Below, piece by piece: positions 8,105 to 17,400 of a stretch of 52,584 nucleotides of DNA. The position numbers and the translations under genes are program-made. Origin of the DNA: an uncultured Faecalicoccus sp. (lineage in GTDB: Bacteria > Bacillota_I > Bacilli_A > Erysipelotrichales > Erysipelotrichaceae); contig CABVDD010000011.1 of assembly GCA_902497095.1 (NCBI GenBank), positions 1-52,584 of the forward strand, given 5' to 3'. The notes under the pieces are model-generated. The model ran no database searches and was not told the DNA's origin. It saw only the letters and a program-made list of their open reading frames with translations. Numbering within the stretch: the first letter of the stretch is position 1; each line of letters starts with the position of its first letter.

Positions 8105-8647
8105 ATGAAAGTATGTGTTGTAATGGATAATGGTTTTGAAGAATTAGAAGCCATGGGTCCTATTGCGTTATTACGCAGAGCCGGAATCGATGTTGATCTG
8201 GTTTCTATAGAAGGTAAAGAGGTAACAGGAAGATTTGGAGTTACATATGCGCCATCGGTTCCTTTTGATTCTTATGATTTTGAAAAAGCGGATTGTTTGG
8301 TCTTGCCAGGAGGACCACATTGGCAAAAAATAGAAAAAAATGAGAAAGTTTGTGAGCAATTAAAGGTTTTTGCGAACGATAAAATTTTGGCAGCTATTTG
8401 TGCCGCACCAACAATTTTGGGAAAATTGGGACTTTTAAAAGGTAAAAAATATACTTGTTTCAAAAGTATGAATGAAGATTTTGGCGGAACATATGAATAT
8501 GCATATACCGTTACAGACGGTAACTTGATTACAGGTATATCCGCTGCGGCCAGCATTGAATTCGCATTTGCGATCATTGAAAAGCTGTTAGGACATGAAA
8601 AAACAAAGGAAGTAAAACAGTCAATTTATTATGATGCCGTTCACTGA
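8105..8647 (+). CDS. DJ-1/PfpI family protein (YajL/ThiJ-like)
   Basis: 180 residues. The nucleophile elbow is AAICAAPTILG with Cys99, and the acidic partner lies in GFEELEAMG near residue 10-17. Members act as protein or nucleotide deglycases, glyoxalases or chaperones; which applies here is unknown. A GAGGTGA site precedes the ATG at 8105, so the longer open frame from 7979 is rejected. The last 17 nt overlap the start of the fused thiol-ligase gene, and that coupling hints at a shared role in thiol or carbonyl stress. Confidence 0.85.
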   Translation: MKVCVVMDNGFEELEAMGPIALLRRAGIDVDLVSIEGKEVTGRFGVTYAPSVPFDSYDFEKADCLVLPGGPHWQKIEKNEKVCEQLKVFANDKILAAICAAPTILGKLGLLKGKKYTCFKSMNEDFGGTYEYAYTVTDGNLITGISAAASIEFAFAIIEKLLGHEKTKEVKQSIYYDAVH

Positions 8648-11132
8648 ATATTTTAAACAAGGTTGTAAGCCGATACAGACAGGTTCTATTGGCTTAGAAG
8701 TGGAACATTTTATTCTTTCTCGTAAAGATGGTCGTCCAATGCCGTATGATGGCGAAAATGGCATTGGAAAACTTTTAGAATCTTTACGCAAAGACTTTCC
8801 TCAAGCTTATTATGAACAAGATCTTTTGATAGCTTTAGAATCCGAAGATGTTTTGATTACATTAGAACCAGGTTGTCAGCTTGAAATTTCTTTGCGATGT
8901 ATGAGTGATCTTCAAGAGATGATGGAAATTTATTTGAAGACACTTTCTTCAATTTTAGCTTATATTCATCCTAGAGGATACGATTTGGTTTATAGCGGTG
9001 GGCTTCCTGGCGTGGATCAAAAACAAGTTGCGCTCATCGATAAGGAACGTTATCGCCTTATGGCTAAATACTTTCAAAAAGTATCTACCAGAGGCTTAGA
9101 GATGATGAAAGCAACAGCTGCCGTTCATGTCAGCGTGGATTATCAAGATGAACAAGATTTTGTGAAAAAGTATCGCATGGCCAATATTCTGCATCCACTA
9201 TTCGCCTTTATATCAAGTCATACTCCTGTGTATGCCGGAAAGAAAAATACAGATGTATTATTAAGAGATTCCATTTGGTCTCATACAGATCCAAAACGTT
9301 GTGGTATTCTTCCTTCTTTATTTGAAGATGATTTTGGATTTGATGCTTATGCGAACTTTTTAGAACAAGTTCCATTGATCGTGATGAATGATCATGGTGA
9401 TTTTATTGATGTAAAAGATCAAACATGCGCTCAGGTTGCACAAAAGTATGGCTATGGTAAAGATCAGATTGCCCATTATCTTTCTATGTTGTTTTTAGAT
9501 GTCCGCTTAAAACAGTTTATAGAGATTCGTAGTGCAGACAGTATGCCTGCCGTTTATACACAAGCATATTGCGCATTTATCAAAGGTCTTTTTTATAGAT
9601 CAGAAAATGTGGATAAGTATTCTTGTCTTACAGATTCCATAGAATCAATTAAACAAACCAAAGAATCGCTGCGAAAAGATCGTTATGATGCGAAAGTCTA
9701 TGGAAAATCGGTAGTAGATCTTCTTAGAACCATGATAGAAGATGCCAAAAAAGGATTGTCTGAAAAAGAAAAAGCGTATTTATTTCCCATTGAGGAATTG
9801 ATTGAAAAAAAGAGTTTTATACCTGATCTTTCAATAGAAGAAATATATCAAAAGGCAATTGTGATGCATCCTTTAGAATCCAAGGAAAGTGCATTGCGAA
9901 TCACAGAAGCTATACAGAAAAGTGAATTAAATTTAGGTGGAAATATGTATACACGGACTTTACATATTCCAAAAGTATTTACGATGGAAGATAAAAAACG
10001 ATTTGAGAATATTGTAAATACGACATATTCTATTTTCACAAAAGTGATAGAGGCTTATAAAAAAGATCCTCAGATTCGAAAACGATTTGGTTTCTCTAGT
10101 GAATTGGAACAATTGATTTTGTGCGAACCAGCATATAAAAGTCCGATTCCTATCTGTCGAATTGATATTTTCTATGATGAAAAAACAAAAGATTTTCATT
10201 TCTGTGAATTTAATACGGATGGTACATCAGCCATGAATGAAAATAAGCGACTGAATGATTTCTTACTTCTCAATAACATTTATCAAATGGATCCACAAGA
10301 TTATGAAATCATGGAATTAGTAGATAGCTGGGCGGATGCCTTTATTAAAACTATGAAAGAAGATCCTAATGTTTGTAAAGAGGCGAGAATTGGAATTTGT
10401 GATTTCTTGGAAAATGCCTATTATACAGAACTTTATGTGTTTGAAGACGTATTTAAACAAAAAGGATACGATTGTGAAGTTGTCGATATTCGGGATCTAG
10501 AATATAAAGAAGGAAAATTATATTCAAAGAAAACGCATAAAGTGATTGATGTCATTTACAGAAGAGCTGTTACCCGTGATGTCATGGATCACTATGATCA
10601 AGTGCAACCATTCATTCAGGCTTATTTACATCATGATGTTTGTTGTATCGGCGCTTTTCAGACACAATTGGTCCACCACAAACAAATCACACAAGTTTTG
10701 ATGGATCCGCTTATGCAAAGTTATTTCACAAAAGACGAGATAACTTTTATTGAAGAACATTGTCCAGTAACTTATGATCTGCATTCAGATATATTAGAAA
10801 AAATTCAAAATAAAGATGAATGGATCATTAAGCCTAAAGACTCTTATGCCTCCAAAGGTGTATGGGCGGGTATAGATTTGAAACAAGAACAATGGGATCA
10901 AGTGGTATCACAACATTTGGATGCCAATTATATTGTACAAAAGTATATTACGCCTTATAAGACAAAGAATATCGATCTGGTCAACTTTGATGTCTTTAAA
11001 GAATATTCCAATATGAGTGGATTATATGTCTATAACGGACAATTTGCCGGTGTTTATTCACGTTGCAGCGATGGTGGAATTATATCCACACAATATAATG
11101 AAAAAACAATATCTACATTGTTTCTTCGTTGA
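8631..11132 (+). CDS. Fusion: glutamate-cysteine ligase (GCS2) plus glutathionylspermidine-synthase-type ATP-grasp domain
   Basis: 833 residues. Residues 1 to about 370 match the GCS2-type glutamate-cysteine ligase fold: GLEVEHF near the N-terminus, LEPGCQLEIS near 85-95 and FIEIRSADSMP near 300. Residues about 400-833 match the GSP_synth ATP-grasp family: CRIDIFYD, CEFNTDGTSAMNE, WIIKPKDSYASKGVW and a C-terminal SRCSDGGIISTQYNE. The usual bifunctional glutathione enzyme GshF carries a different ATP-grasp partner. The likely role is making gamma-glutamylcysteine and extending it by ligation, giving glutathione or another thiol amide. The start has no strong ribosome site and overlaps the DJ-1 gene, so translational coupling is likely. 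Confidence 0.8.
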   Translation: MMPFTEYFKQGCKPIQTGSIGLEVEHFILSRKDGRPMPYDGENGIGKLLESLRKDFPQAYYEQDLLIALESEDVLITLEPGCQLEISLRCMSDLQEMMEIYLKTLSSILAYIHPRGYDLVYSGGLPGVDQKQVALIDKERYRLMAKYFQKVSTRGLEMMKATAAVHVSVDYQDEQDFVKKYRMANILHPLFAFISSHTPVYAGKKNTDVLLRDSIWSHTDPKRCGILPSLFEDDFGFDAYANFLEQVPLIVMNDHGDFIDVKDQTCAQVAQKYGYGKDQIAHYLSMLFLDVRLKQFIEIRSADSMPAVYTQAYCAFIKGLFYRSENVDKYSCLTDSIESIKQTKESLRKDRYDAKVYGKSVVDLLRTMIEDAKKGLSEKEKAYLFPIEELIEKKSFIPDLSIEEIYQKAIVMHPLESKESALRITEAIQKSELNLGGNMYTRTLHIPKVFTMEDKKRFENIVNTTYSIFTKVIEAYKKDPQIRKRFGFSSELEQLILCEPAYKSPIPICRIDIFYDEKTKDFHFCEFNTDGTSAMNENKRLNDFLLLNNIYQMDPQDYEIMELVDSWADAFIKTMKEDPNVCKEARIGICDFLENAYYTELYVFEDVFKQKGYDCEVVDIRDLEYKEGKLYSKKTHKVIDVIYRRAVTRDVMDHYDQVQPFIQAYLHHDVCCIGAFQTQLVHHKQITQVLMDPLMQSYFTKDEITFIEEHCPVTYDLHSDILEKIQNKDEWIIKPKDSYASKGVWAGIDLKQEQWDQVVSQHLDANYIVQKYITPYKTKNIDLVNFDVFKEYSNMSGLYVYNGQFAGVYSRCSDGGIISTQYNEKTISTLFLR

Positions 11133-11157
11133 CAAAAGACATTACTTTTTTTAAAAT
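11129..11157 (+). promoter_or_regulatory. Promoter of the T-box leader
   Basis: TTGACA at 11129-11134 and TAAAAT at 11152-11157 are spaced by 17 nt. The -35 overlaps the stop codon of the preceding gene, so transcription of aroF is initiated independently. Confidence 0.75.
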
Positions 11158-11164
11158 GTAGGAA

Positions 11165-11410
11165 ATACGATGAAAAGAAAGAGTACATAAAGAGGAAGGT
11201 TTAGAGAGCTTCTGGCTGGTGAAAAGAAGAGCGGATCCTTTATGGAATACGTCTTGGAGTAGAATGCCGAATAATAGTAGGTGGTTTCGGGTACACCCGT
11301 TATAGTGTTAGAGTATGATGGTACTTGATAAGGAAGAAATTGTGAGATTTCTTTGAATTAAGGTGGTAACGCGATTGTCCCTTTCGCCCTTATGGTGAAA
11401 GGGACTTTTT
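11165..11410 (+). promoter_or_regulatory. T-box leader, probably tyrosine-specific
   Basis: The conserved T-box sequence reads AGGTGGTAACGCG at 11361-11373. The competing terminator has perfect 9-bp arms GTCCCTTTC (11377-11385) and GAAAGGGAC (11397-11405), followed by a T run. A stem I with AGAGAGC and a GGCTGGTG distal loop lies at 11203-11235. The likely specifier, in GAATACG, is TAC at 11248-11250 (Tyr). Uncharged tRNA binding would favour readthrough into the DAHP synthase gene. The specifier choice is inference from position. Confidence 0.85.
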
Positions 11411-11428
11411 GTATAGGAGGAAACTTGT

Positions 11429-12433
11429 ATGATTATTGTATTTAAACAAAACGCAAAAGAAAAAGATGTAAAAAGAGTGTTGGGAAAAGTAGAAAAGCTG
11501 GGATTAAAGACACATATATCCCAAGGAGAAGAAACTTTGATCGTAGGTTTAGTAGGCGATACGACACGTGTAGATCCAAAACGTATTGAAGTAGAAGAAA
11601 GTGTCGAAAGAATCATGAAGGTCAGTGAGCCTTATAAACTGGCAAACCGTGCTTTTCATCCAGAAGATTCTATCATTGATGTATCTGGAGTTTTAGTAGG
11701 CGGCAAGACTTTAAGCCTCGTAGCCGGACCATGTTCAGTAGAATCTGAAGAACAAATACTAGAAGTGGCAAATCGTGTTAAAGAAAATGGTGCGAATTTA
11801 TTGCGAGGCGGAGCTTTTAAACCCAGAACTTCCCCTTATTCTTTTCAAGGAATGGGTTCTGCCGCCATGGACTTATTAGTAAAGGCAAAAGAAGAAACGG
11901 GCTTGCCAATCGTTACGGAATTGATGTCAGAAAAACATATTGATGAATTTAATGATAAAGTGGATCTGGTTCAAATTGGAGCTAGAAATATGCAGAACTT
12001 CGATTTATTAAAAGATGTGGGAGAACGCATTAAAAAACCTGTATTATTAAAACGAGGATTATCCAATACATATGAAGAATGGCTGATGTCTGCCGAATAT
12101 ATCATGGCTCATGGAAATCCTAATGTGATTTTGTGCGAAAGAGGGATTCGTACATTTGAAACATACACACGTAATACATTGGATCTGCAAGCTATTCCTG
12201 TGTTAAAACGATTGACACATCTGCCAATAGTCATTGATCCAAGTCATGCCGGCGGTAAATGGTGGTTGGTAGAACCTATGGCCAAAGCGGCGGTCGTGGC
12301 AGGATGCGATGGTTTGATGATTGAAGTGCATAACGATCCGGAAAATGCCCTTTGTGATGGACCACAGTCTTTAAAACCAGATCGTTATGACAGTTTATTA
12401 AAAGATATTCGAAAATTAGAAGCTATTCGATAA
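11429..12433 (+). CDS. aroF: 3-deoxy-7-phosphoheptulonate synthase (DAHP synthase), AroF/type I-beta
   Basis: 334 residues. It condenses phosphoenolpyruvate with erythrose 4-phosphate, the first step to aromatic amino acids. Residues 1 to about 67 form the ferredoxin-like regulatory domain of the Thermotoga-type enzyme (MIIVFKQNAKEKDVKRV). The TIM barrel follows with VAGPCSVES, LRGGAFKPRTSPYSFQG, VLLKRG and DPSHAGGKWW. GGAGG precedes the ATG. It is controlled by the T-box just upstream. No other shikimate genes lie nearby. Confidence 0.93.
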   Translation: MIIVFKQNAKEKDVKRVLGKVEKLGLKTHISQGEETLIVGLVGDTTRVDPKRIEVEESVERIMKVSEPYKLANRAFHPEDSIIDVSGVLVGGKTLSLVAGPCSVESEEQILEVANRVKENGANLLRGGAFKPRTSPYSFQGMGSAAMDLLVKAKEETGLPIVTELMSEKHIDEFNDKVDLVQIGARNMQNFDLLKDVGERIKKPVLLKRGLSNTYEEWLMSAEYIMAHGNPNVILCERGIRTFETYTRNTLDLQAIPVLKRLTHLPIVIDPSHAGGKWWLVEPMAKAAVVAGCDGLMIEVHNDPENALCDGPQSLKPDRYDSLLKDIRKLEAIR

Positions 12434-12457
12434 AAAAGTAGACAAATCGTCTACTTT
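12432..12457 (-). terminator. Terminator shared by aroF and the aldehyde dehydrogenase gene
   Basis: The arms AAAGTAGAC and GTCTACTTT enclose a 5-nt loop. Read on the minus strand it is followed by TTTTTT. The stop codon of the aldehyde dehydrogenase lies within the stem. Confidence 0.75.
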
Positions 12458-13830
12458 AAGAAAAAATGAATCATTTTATCATAGATACTTTTGTATGGTT
12501 GGTAACGCATAGGAAGATCGATCCATGTCTTTTTATCAACCATACTTTTTTTATGTGAGAAAGTATCGAAGCCTGTTTTACCATGATAGCTACCCATACC
12601 ACTTTCACCAACACCGCCAAAGCCCATCTGTGTAGTCGCCAAATGGATGATCGTATCATTGATGCAGCCACCGCCAAACTGACAATGTTGTTTAATTTTT
12701 TCGATGTTTGTTTTGTCTTGTGAAAAGATATATAAGGCAAGCGGATGCGGGTGCGATTCTATTTTATGAATGGCATCATGTATATCCCGGTATGTCAATA
12801 TTGGCAACAAAGGACCAAATATCTCCTCTTGCATGATAGGATCTTGCCAGTTAACAGAATCAAAGATCGTGGGTTCGATTTGTAAGGTTTGATGGTTTGT
12901 ATGACCGCCATATACACATTTTTCTTCATCCATGAGAGCACAAAGTCGATGAAAATGTTTCTCGTTGATGATTTTTCCATAGTTAGGGTTTTCTAAAGGG
13001 TTTAAACTATATTGTTTTTGAATTTCTCGTATAAGAGCTTGTATCAATCGATCTTTTATAGATTCATCACATAAAATATAATCTGGAGCCACACAAGTTT
13101 GACCGCAATTCAAATATTTCCCAAAGACAATTCGTTTGGCAGCCAGATCGATCTTGGCCGTATTATCCACTATACATGGACTTTTTCCGCCAAGTTCCAA
13201 AGTGATCGGTGTTAGATATCGACCGGCCTTTTCCATTACGGTATGACCAACATTTTTAGAGCCGGTAAAGAAAATATAGTCGAATTTTTGTTCTAATAGA
13301 GCTTGATTCTCTTTTCGTCCTCCTGTTATACAAGTGACATATTCGGGTTCAAAGGCAAAACGAATGATTTTTTCGATGATGGCACTCGTATGTATGGAAT
13401 AAGCACTCGGTTTTAAAATAACGGTATTACCGGCGGCGATCGCATCAGCTAAAGGATCGATCGTCAACATAAATGGATAATTCCAAGGTGACATGATCAA
13501 TACGACTCCATAAGGAGATGGCTTAATAAAGCTACGAGATACATATTGAGATAAAGGGGTGCGAACACGTTTTTCACCGGCAAATTTTTTGACGTGTCGT
13601 ATCATATATGAAATTTCACTGATAGCTAAGCCTACTTCACACATATAACTTTCGGTAGCGCTTTTTCCTAAATCTTTGCGCAGGGCTTCTTCAATTTTAT
13701 CTTGATTCGCCAAAATCGTATTTTTTAATCGTTGTAGACTTTGAATACGTTTTTCAACAGATAATGTAGCACCACTTTGAAAATAGGAACGTTGTTTTTG
13801 AACAATGTTTTGAATTTCTTGAGCTTCCAT
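12451..13830 (-). CDS. NAD(P)-dependent aldehyde dehydrogenase (class 3-like)
   Basis: 459 residues, the length of class 3-like or YwdH-type aldehyde dehydrogenases. It oxidises aldehydes to acids with NAD(P). Visible residues are the oxyanion Asn in PWNYPF (117), Glu212 in LELGGKSPC and the catalytic Cys246 in YLNCGQTCVAP. The C-terminus has the hydrophobic, basic tail seen in membrane-associated members (YDKMIHFFLK). Its start is 2 nt from the end of the alcohol dehydrogenase gene, so the pair likely converts an alcohol through its aldehyde to an acid, or the reverse. Confidence 0.9.
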   Translation of the reverse strand: MEAQEIQNIVQKQRSYFQSGATLSVEKRIQSLQRLKNTILANQDKIEEALRKDLGKSATESYMCEVGLAISEISYMIRHVKKFAGEKRVRTPLSQYVSRSFIKPSPYGVVLIMSPWNYPFMLTIDPLADAIAAGNTVILKPSAYSIHTSAIIEKIIRFAFEPEYVTCITGGRKENQALLEQKFDYIFFTGSKNVGHTVMEKAGRYLTPITLELGGKSPCIVDNTAKIDLAAKRIVFGKYLNCGQTCVAPDYILCDESIKDRLIQALIREIQKQYSLNPLENPNYGKIINEKHFHRLCALMDEEKCVYGGHTNHQTLQIEPTIFDSVNWQDPIMQEEIFGPLLPILTYRDIHDAIHKIESHPHPLALYIFSQDKTNIEKIKQHCQFGGGCINDTIIHLATTQMGFGGVGESGMGSYHGKTGFDTFSHKKSMVDKKTWIDLPMRYQPYKSIYDKMIHFFLK

Positions 13831-13831
13831 G

Positions 13832-15031
13832 TTATTCCTCCATTAGTTTTTTATAAAAAGTTTCTAATTCTTTGGCATTCATTTCTTTGGGTACCGGATA
13901 GAGCGGATTAGCCTCGTGAGCCGCTTGTTTGGCAAGCATAGGAATATCTTCTTTGCGAATTTCTTTAAAAGTATCCGGGATGGAAAATACAGATTTCATC
14001 TCTTTGATAGCCTGAATAAATGCTTTTGCCCTGATTTTAGGATCGGGATCTTTACTGACGCCGGCAACGATCGCAAGCTCGGCTAGTTTTTGTGTTGCAT
14101 GATCTCCATAAGCTTCTAAGATCATAGGCAATATAACGGCATTGGCATATCCATGAGGAATATTATATTGCCCACCTAATGAATGTGCAATGGCATGTAC
14201 ATAACCTACATAAGACTGAGAAAATGCATTTCCGGCCAAAAAAGCAGCTTCCAACATATTTTTTCGAGCCTCCAGATCTTTTCCATCATGCACAACTTTG
14301 GCAAGATTCATAAAGATCAGTTCTATGGCTCGTTTGGCATCAGCCCTTGTTTCTTTTGTTGTCGAATTGCCAATATACGCTTCTATCGCATGCGTTAAAG
14401 CGTCCATGCCTGTTGTTGCACTTAAAGAAGGCGGCAGTGTTTTTGTAAGGTAGGGATCTAAAACCGCATATCGTGGAATCAAAGGAAAATCATTGATAGG
14501 ATATTTATGCCGCGTTTTAGAATCGACGATAACAGCAGCCAATGTTGTTTCACTTCCTGTACCTGCTGTAGTAGGAATGGCCACTAATAAAGGGATCGGT
14601 TTTAATACTTTTAAGATACCTTCCATTTTCGCAAGACTCTTTTTAGGACGAGCAATTCGGGCGCCCACAGCTTTGGCACAATCAATGGAAGAGCCACCAC
14701 CAAACCCAATCAGAGCCTGGCAATGACGATCGATATAAAGTTTACGGGCTTGTTCTACATTGTCGCTGGTGGGATTAGGTACGGTATCATCATATACGAT
14801 ACATTCGATGTCTTGATTTTTCAGCTCTTGTTCCAAAGGAAAACTTAAACCAAAAGAGCGAATGCTTTTATCGGTAATCAATAAAACAGTTGAAATCTTC
14901 TTTTCATGAAATAAGTCTGGCAATGCGAATATACTGGAAAGTATTTCCGGTTTTCGATAGGGTAAAAACGGTAATGCGAAATGAAGTACGTTTTGATAAA
15001 TACGACAATATAATTTATGGATAGGATTCAT
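13832..15031 (-). CDS. Iron-containing alcohol dehydrogenase
   Basis: 399 residues, group III metal-dependent alcohol dehydrogenase. Nucleotide binding is shown by IGFGGGSSIDCAKA, TTAGTGSE and the metal-ligand region YVGYVHAIAHSLGGQ followed by IPHGYANA. It interconverts an alcohol and an aldehyde using NAD(P)H. It is the first gene of the pair with the aldehyde dehydrogenase. A GGAAG ribosome site lies upstream of the ATG. Substrate unknown. Confidence 0.92.
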   Translation of the reverse strand: MNPIHKLYCRIYQNVLHFALPFLPYRKPEILSSIFALPDLFHEKKISTVLLITDKSIRSFGLSFPLEQELKNQDIECIVYDDTVPNPTSDNVEQARKLYIDRHCQALIGFGGGSSIDCAKAVGARIARPKKSLAKMEGILKVLKPIPLLVAIPTTAGTGSETTLAAVIVDSKTRHKYPINDFPLIPRYAVLDPYLTKTLPPSLSATTGMDALTHAIEAYIGNSTTKETRADAKRAIELIFMNLAKVVHDGKDLEARKNMLEAAFLAGNAFSQSYVGYVHAIAHSLGGQYNIPHGYANAVILPMILEAYGDHATQKLAELAIVAGVSKDPDPKIRAKAFIQAIKEMKSVFSIPDTFKEIRKEDIPMLAKQAAHEANPLYPVPKEMNAKELETFYKKLMEE

Positions 15032-15097
15032 AGGATCTTCCTTTCTTTGACATTCAAAGTTTTCAAATCACGTTTTATCATGAGCTATACAACGTGT

Positions 15098-15126
15098 CAA
15101 TAAAAAAGATGTCCTAAGACACCTTT
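15098..15126 (-). terminator. Intrinsic terminator after uraA
   Basis: On the minus strand the arms AAAGGTGTC and GACATCTTT (one mismatch) enclose a 4-nt loop and are followed by a TTT run, directly after the permease stop codon. Confidence 0.65.
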
Positions 15127-16379
15127 TATGATTCTTCATTGAGAAGATGTAGTTTTTCAAATGCGTAAAACAATAAAGACATTAACATTCCGGTAATGCA
15201 TGCCAATACCATTCCAGATAAGGAAATACTTCCAATAGTAATGGTTACGCCACTGAGTCCAACAACAAAGACAACACTGGTTAATACCATATTAACGCTT
15301 TTGCCATAGTCTACTTTATTGTCAACTAGAATGCGAAGACCGCTGGTACCGATCATTCCATACAATAAAAAGCTGATTCCACCAATAACAGGGTTAGGTA
15401 TCGTTTGAATCAAAGCGGCTAAAGGTCCGATAAAAGAACAAATAATGGAAAGAATAGCAGCACCGGCAATAACTTGTACGCTGTAAACGCCAGTGATGGC
15501 CATAACACCAATATTTTCTCCATACGTTGTAGTAGGAACGGAACCAATTAAACCAGAAATCATACTGGAAAAATTATCGGCAAATAATGAACGATGCAGT
15601 CCTGGATCTTTGATCAAATCACGTCCGATGATTTTCCCGGTAACGATCTGATGACCGATGTGTTCACTGGCAATAACTAATAATACCGGAAGCATCATCA
15701 AAATCGCATTGATATCAAATTTTGGCAAAGAAAAGTTTGGTAATGCGAATAAGCTTGCTTCAACAACTGGTGTAAAATCGATCATGCCAACACATACGGC
15801 TGTAATATAACCGGCAACGACCGCAATCAAAATGGGAATGACACTTAAAAATTTCTTGAAGCAGACACTTCCAATAACGGCAACGCCTAAAGTTACACCA
15901 AAAACAAGAACATTGTTGAATTGAACAACTTCATCTAATAATCCGGCAGTATTGGCAGCACTGGATGAAAGTTCAAGCCCAATTAAGGCAACCACAGGTC
16001 CCATTGCGGCACTTGGCAATACTATATCGATCCATTTAGTCCCAAATTTATAAATAATGCCAGCTAATAAACAACCACAGAATCCGACAGCGACAAAACC
16101 ACCAAGGGCATATTCATATCCCATGCTGGCAATGATCGCATTTCCTGGTGCGATAAAGGCGAAGCTGCTTCCTAAATAAGCTGGCGCTTTTCCTTTTGTG
16201 ATAAAGATAAACAGTAAAGTTCCGATACCATTCATGAATAATACGACAGCAGGGTTAATGCCAAACATAAATGGTACAAGTACGCTGGCACCAAACATCG
16301 CAAACATGTGTTGAATACTTAGTGGCAATAACAGTTTGCCCGGAACTTTTTCATCAACTTGTATAATTCTTTTAGCCAT
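15126..16379 (-). CDS. uraA: Uracil/xanthine permease, NCS2 family
   Basis: 417 residues with about 12-14 hydrophobic helices. Family features include QHMFAMFGASVLVPFMFG near the N-terminus, YLGSSFAFIAP, and SEHIGHQIVTGKIIGRDL with the conserved Glu-His pair. These match UraA/PyrP proton-coupled uracil importers. GAGGAGG lies just upstream of the ATG. No PyrR-binding leader or purine riboswitch is seen upstream, and the gene is monocistronic. Confidence 0.88.
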   Translation of the reverse strand: MAKRIIQVDEKVPGKLLLPLSIQHMFAMFGASVLVPFMFGINPAVVLFMNGIGTLLFIFITKGKAPAYLGSSFAFIAPGNAIIASMGYEYALGGFVAVGFCGCLLAGIIYKFGTKWIDIVLPSAAMGPVVALIGLELSSSAANTAGLLDEVVQFNNVLVFGVTLGVAVIGSVCFKKFLSVIPILIAVVAGYITAVCVGMIDFTPVVEASLFALPNFSLPKFDINAILMMLPVLLVIASEHIGHQIVTGKIIGRDLIKDPGLHRSLFADNFSSMISGLIGSVPTTTYGENIGVMAITGVYSVQVIAGAAILSIICSFIGPLAALIQTIPNPVIGGISFLLYGMIGTSGLRILVDNKVDYGKSVNMVLTSVVFVVGLSGVTITIGSISLSGMVLACITGMLMSLLFYAFEKLHLLNEES

Positions 16380-16451
16380 AGATCCTCCTCTTAAAAATTT
16401 TCTTTTCCAAATATACCATAAAACAGAAGTGGAATTCTACTAAATTTGTTG

Positions 16452-16457
16452 TATAAT
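16452..16457 (+). promoter_or_regulatory. -10 element for tRNA-Arg
   Basis: TATAAT lies 12 nt upstream of the tRNA 5' end. The matching -35 (around 16429-16434) is weak, so only the -10 is called. Confidence 0.5.
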
Positions 16458-16469
16458 AAGTAGGCAAAT

Positions 16470-16546
16470 GCGCCTGTAGCTCAATTGGATAGAGTACTTG
16501 ATTCCGATTCAAGCGGTTGTAGGTTCGAGCCCTGTCAGGCGCGCCA
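16470..16546 (+). tRNA. tRNA-Arg (anticodon CCG)
   Basis: 77 nt with an encoded CCA. The acceptor stem is GCGCCTG/CAGGCGC, the anticodon stem CTTGA/TCAAG has loop TTCCGAT (anticodon CCG at 16504-16506), and the T loop is TTCGAGC. It reads the arginine codon CGG, which is rare in such AT-rich genomes. Confidence 0.95.
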
Positions 16547-16559
16547 AAGGATTCTATGG

Positions 16560-16590
16560 ACATTCACTATAAAGGTGGATGTTTTTTTTA
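16560..16590 (+). terminator. Terminator after tRNA-Arg
   Basis: The arms ACATTCAC (16560-16567) and GTGGATGT (16575-16582), with one G-T pair, are followed by a run of eight T. Confidence 0.8.
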
Positions 16591-16661
16591 TTTCAAAGCA
16601 TGTATAATAGATTTAAATGTATCAAAACCATGAATGATCTTGAAAAAAAGGAGATGGTATA

Positions 16662-17315
16662 ATGCGCAATTTATTAACATTTGATTGTTATGGGACTTTA
16701 TTGGATACATCACCTTTATATGATTTTATAGGCAAGGTAGCACAAGCTCACGGATTATCTGCTCAAAAGGCTATATATGTATTCTCAAGTTATGAAGATC
16801 GATTGATGTATGGACAAGATTTTATGCCTTATGAAAAATTACTGATGGAAGTTCTTTCGTATTGTGATATGGAAATGAATTCAGATATTTTTGTGAAAAA
16901 GTATGATGATGTCATTGAAATTCACAGAGATTTTAAACCATTTCCAGATGTTTTATGCGCATTACGACAATTAAAACAAAAAGGATATGAACTGACAGTT
17001 ATGTCAAACAGTACTCATGAATTGATGAATTGGCATATGGAAAAATTAGAAAATTTATTAGATGACAGTTTAGTAGCAGAAGATACAAAATGTTACAAAC
17101 CAACTTTATCCTTTTTTCAACAAGCGGAAGAAAAATTTTTGATCAAAGAAAAAAATCATTGTCATATCGCAAAAGGTTATTGGTGGGATATGGTTCCAGC
17201 CAAAAAAATGGGATGGAATAAAATTTGGGTAAATCGAACAGGGCTGTTACAAGGAAGAGAGTCTGAACAACCTTATATCACAATTTCTGATTTATCAAAG
17301 CTGCCACAGTTATAA
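16662..17315 (+). CDS. HAD-superfamily hydrolase, haloacid-dehalogenase-like
   Basis: 217 residues. Motif I is FDCYGTLLD with nucleophile Asp8; the +2 position is Tyr, as in L-2-haloacid dehalogenases, rather than Asp as in phosphatases. Motif II is MSNST, the motif III Lys lies in KCYKPT, and the C-terminal acidic loop reads GYWWDMVPAKKMGW. It is probably a dehalogenase-type or phosphatase-type hydrolase with a four-helix cap. AAGGAG precedes the ATG. Monocistronic; substrate unknown. Confidence 0.82.
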   Translation: MRNLLTFDCYGTLLDTSPLYDFIGKVAQAHGLSAQKAIYVFSSYEDRLMYGQDFMPYEKLLMEVLSYCDMEMNSDIFVKKYDDVIEIHRDFKPFPDVLCALRQLKQKGYELTVMSNSTHELMNWHMEKLENLLDDSLVAEDTKCYKPTLSFFQQAEEKFLIKEKNHCHIAKGYWWDMVPAKKMGWNKIWVNRTGLLQGRESEQPYITISDLSKLPQL

Positions 17316-17400
17316 AGAGAAATAGTTGATTAAGTTTCTAAAAGAAGGCAAATCCAATGAATGATTATATGTTTTAATATTGTTCATTCAAAAATTCTAT

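Noticed and set aside
7993..8154. N-terminal extension of the SIS gene to 8154
   Set aside because: It would enter the divergent gene; GAGG before 7992 and the family start fit the shorter form.
16380..16470. PyrR leader or purine riboswitch before uraA
   Set aside because: No matching conserved sequence or terminator hairpin is seen in the short upstream gap.
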